Positions 11,385 to 13,363 of a DNA stretch of 13,363 bases are shown here, one piece after another. The DNA is from Planctomycetota bacterium (GTDB lineage Bacteria; Planctomycetota; UBA1135). A program made the position numbers and the translations under genes. Position 1 is the stretch's first letter. Every line of letters starts with the position of its first letter. The notes below the pieces were generated by a model. That model had not been told where the DNA came from, did no database searches, and worked only from the letters and a program-made list of their open reading frames with translations. The DNA is taken from positions 1 through 13,363 of the forward strand of contig DNPI01000133.1 in the NCBI GenBank assembly GCA_003501525.1. Direction: 5' to 3'.

Positions 11385-13198
11385 ATGCCAGCCTCCTTAC
11401 CCTTTTCCGTCGAAATCAACACTTCCATCATTGCATAACGAGCATTGTCAACATCTGCCGGACCAATAGGGGCCTGCAGCGAAACATCCCCAACTACCCA
11501 TGGCTGCGCCTGGAAAGCAGATTGAATTGCCTCCAATTGGGCCGTCGGCGCCAACTCCACACCATGAACCGAGACGCCAAATATCACCTTGACATGAGCG
11601 GGGAGAGGGCTGCGACCTGTCAATTTTGCATCCATCGAAGTGAAGTCCAAACTCTCAAGCATCCAACGATCGGGATAACGCGACATTTCTTCGTCTAAAA
11701 CTGTCGAGAAAAGACGCCAAGCCTCAAGACAGGATTGAGGCATTGAGATGCCCCCCTCCCCAACAAGTTGGTCTAAAGCATCTGCCGCTCGCCTCACACG
11801 GCCTCGCAAATTACTCATACGAGCCTCAGGGGCAATTTCCGTCGCCTCATAGCTAGAGGCGATAACCCACTCGCCAGGAGGATCCGGCGGAAGCGCCTCA
11901 TTCAAGCGCTCAACCTTGGCCGCAGCTCTACTCAAGAGACTCCGCGGGTTTTCCAATGACCAAAGATCCCGAGCAATAACTCGTGCCTGACGAACATTAA
12001 TTGCCATATCGGCTAAGCAAAAGGCAAGTATCCCTACGAGAGCATATGTAAGTGGCCCCTGAATTCTCTCCAGCCCTTGGGTATAACGAAACTCCTCACG
12101 GCGAAAATCCATCGGGGAACCTTCACACCCCAAGCCGCGTAAGGCAGCACCATAGGCTAAAGGATCGGGTGCAGCCCCTAACTCATCTTCAACCCCTAAA
12201 TCGAGAGGAGCTGCATCCACACCAAGCCGCTCAGAAAGTGCCGACTCCATACCCTGAACACGCGCCCCTAAGAGATAAAGGTGCTCAACCTGCAACCCAG
12301 TAACTACTGCCATTGCCCGCCGGACTTCGTTGGCCATGCGATGCAAAAAGCTAGATTTAGCTTCCGAAGTAGCTCGCTCGAGGGCGCTCTCTAAATCAAA
12401 GCTATTCAACAAAGAGCCGTCCGCCCCGAACAGCGGCCCCTCCAGCTCTCCTTCACCCTCTTCTGTGGCACCCTGACCCTCATCATCCGTGCTCTCGCCC
12501 TCAGGGGTATCTGCAGACACTTCACCTGGTTCAGAGAGTTCCTCCTCGGCCAAACTCATTTCAACTTCGAAATCTCTTGTCAGTTCTTTCCAACCTAGCC
12601 GAATGCTACGAGCAGCCCGCAAGTCACCCTCGCTCGTAATCAACAGCAAGCTCCCAAGCCCTCCGACATAAAGGTAGGCCTCGACCCCTGAGTCCTCGCT
12701 CTTGGGCAAGCTGCATAAAGCTGTAAAAAGGGACCCGAGGTCTAGATCTGCGACAGCAGCGTCAACACCGCCTTGCTCAGCAACCTTTAGAGCAGCACCT
12801 ACATGCGCTTTAGGAAGAGCTCCAACCAAAAGATTGGTGGTAGCTCGCTCATCATGTAATTCGAGGAAATCGCAAACAACTTCTTCCACATCAATGTGAT
12901 AGAGATCCGACTCAATTTCGAATTTAAGAACTTGCTCGACTTTATCTCTCTCGTTAAACGGCAAACTAATCTCTCGCAGCACTGCGCCTGTTGAAGGGAG
13001 CGACAAAACTGCCTTGTCAATTTTCCCCACCCTCTTAAGGCTTGAGGCAATCGCTAGCCCAAAATCAGCAGAAGCATCCTGGCCCCGGCCAAAGCAATCC
13101 TCTCCCCCTGCTGCCTTCAAAGCGTGTTTTTTTCCGGTCCCCTCCACTAAAGCGTAAGTGAAACCTTCCGGTCTAAGACTTATTCCGAGACTTCGCAT
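11381..13198 (-). CDS. GspL-like type II secretion platform protein (PilM-type N domain fused to membrane-anchored periplasmic domain)
   Basis: A 605-residue protein with a PilM/GspL layout. Residues 1-212 form the first half of an actin-like cytoplasmic domain; the family stretch EISLPFNERDKVEQVLKFEI (76-95) with VEEVVCDF (104-111) is typical of PilM and GspL. Residues 215-265 are a strongly acidic, Gly/Ser/Glu-rich insert. Residues 266-358 complete the actin-like fold, with LYLLGARVQG (307-316) as the expected late glycine motif and DPLAYGAALRGLG (345-357). PMDFRREEFRY (362-372) precedes the single membrane helix (about 382-400). The periplasmic part (401-605) has a coiled stretch and a ferredoxin-like PilN/GspL-C domain. 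In the secretion system GspL binds the ATPase GspE in the cytoplasm and GspM in the membrane. The ATG has AGAGGA five bases upstream. A plain type IV pilus system would have separate pilM and pilN. Confidence 0.78.
   Translation of the reverse strand: MRSLGISLRPEGFTYALVEGTGKKHALKAAGGEDCFGRGQDASADFGLAIASSLKRVGKIDKAVLSLPSTGAVLREISLPFNERDKVEQVLKFEIESDLYHIDVEEVVCDFLELHDERATTNLLVGALPKAHVGAALKVAEQGGVDAAVADLDLGSLFTALCSLPKSEDSGVEAYLYVGGLGSLLLITSEGDLRAARSIRLGWKELTRDFEVEMSLAEEELSEPGEVSADTPEGESTDDEGQGATEEGEGELEGPLFGADGSLLNSFDLESALERATSEAKSSFLHRMANEVRRAMAVVTGLQVEHLYLLGARVQGMESALSERLGVDAAPLDLGVEDELGAAPDPLAYGAALRGLGCEGSPMDFRREEFRYTQGLERIQGPLTYALVGILAFCLADMAINVRQARVIARDLWSLENPRSLLSRAAAKVERLNEALPPDPPGEWVIASSYEATEIAPEARMSNLRGRVRRAADALDQLVGEGGISMPQSCLEAWRLFSTVLDEEMSRYPDRWMLESLDFTSMDAKLTGRSPLPAHVKVIFGVSVHGVELAPTAQLEAIQSAFQAQPWVVGDVSLQAPIGPADVDNARYAMMEVLISTEKGKEAGI
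11392..11398 (-). promoter_or_regulatory. Near-perfect Shine-Dalgarno deciding a TTG start
   Basis: AAGGAGG on the minus strand lies seven bases before TTG at 11384, inside the end of the GspL-like gene. No ATG or GTG is placed as well, so TTG is the chosen start of the GspM-like protein. Confidence 0.7.
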
Positions 13199-13219
13199 CG
13201 ACGTCCTCTATCGCCAAGG

Positions 13220-13363
13220 TTAGCGAGGAGTAGATGGCCGAACCACCTGCCGAGCCCTATCGAGAGAAAAAGCTTTGGCTCTTTGGTTTGAATCAAGCAC
13301 TCTCGTGCGAATAAGAGCCTCAAATCTTGCGTCCAAATCTGCTAGCTCTGGCGCAAGCAAGCT
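13220..13363 (-). CDS. C-terminal end of an unidentified protein upstream of the GspL-like gene
   Basis: An open frame runs from the window edge to a TAA at 13222-13220, encoding at least 47 residues (starting SLLAPELADLDARFEALIRT, ending Arg-Pro-Ser-Thr-Pro-Arg). It is polar and Arg-rich with no membrane helix, and ends 21 bases before the next ATG, so it is probably in the same operon. GspK often precedes gspL in type II secretion operons and would fit by position. The visible residues do not show a clear GspK C-terminus, so no name is given. The 5' end lies outside the window. Confidence 0.5.
   Translation of the reverse strand, partial: SLLAPELADLDARFEALIRTRVLDSNQRAKAFSLDRARQVVRPSTPR

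Noticed and set aside
1..13363. tRNA, rRNA, CRISPR array, insertion sequence or prophage remnants
   Set aside because: No cloverleaf-like sequence, regularly spaced repeat, transposase motif or terminal inverted repeat was found; nearly all bases belong to recognised genes.

Overview
The window reads as bacterial chromosome from a Gram-negative organism of roughly even base composition. It has densely packed genes, a proton-pumping complex I operon and a type II secretion-type inner-membrane platform. The combination of a two-subunit 2-oxoacid:ferredoxin oxidoreductase, complex I and a PilM/GspL-like protein fits the groups formerly called Deltaproteobacteria (for example Myxococcota or related uncultured phyla). 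That placement is an inference, because there is no rRNA gene or other marker here.

Positions 1-7915, minus strand: one long colinear run, read from high to low coordinates. It starts with korA and korB, the alpha (gamma-fused) and beta subunits of a 2-oxoglutarate-type ferredoxin oxidoreductase. After a 73-nt gap come nuoA, nuoB, nuoC, nuoD, nuoH, nuoI, nuoJ and the 5' part of nuoK. Most nuo genes overlap by 4 bases (ATGA) or are separated by 3-4 bases. The NADH-oxidising module genes nuoE, nuoF and nuoG, which usually lie between nuoD and nuoH, are absent: nuoD and nuoH are 3 bases apart. The simplest functional reading is that ferredoxin reduced by the Kor enzyme can feed electrons into the complex I connecting arm, though nuoEFG could lie elsewhere.

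Positions 7916-8074: a 159-nt divergent intergenic region. It holds a tandem 7-bp repeat, an inverted repeat, a weak -10 candidate for the kor-nuo operon and a strand-asymmetric C/G-rich tract.

Positions 8075-10830, plus strand: a three-gene island. The first protein looks like a divergent squalene/phytoene-synthase-fold protein whose two metal-binding Asp-rich motifs are eroded. The second is a UbiA-family membrane prenyltransferase of the decaprenyl-phosphate phosphoribosyltransferase type. The third is an extended SDR (NAD-dependent epimerase/dehydratase) abutting it directly. The last two probably act on a polyprenyl-phosphate-linked sugar. The first is the most intriguing gene in the window, because a catalytically degenerate member of that fold (NDUFAF6) is a complex I assembly factor in mitochondria, and here it is divergent from the kor-nuo operon.

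Positions 10839-13363, minus strand: the end of a type II secretion-like operon. It contains the 3' end of an unidentified gene, a 605-residue GspL-like protein (PilM-type actin fold, acidic insert, one membrane helix, periplasmic domain) and a small GspM/PilO-like membrane protein with a TTG start. This operon converges on the island with 8 bases between stop codons.

No tRNA, rRNA, CRISPR array, insertion sequence or convincing intrinsic terminator was seen. No stretch longer than 300 bases lacks a gene.
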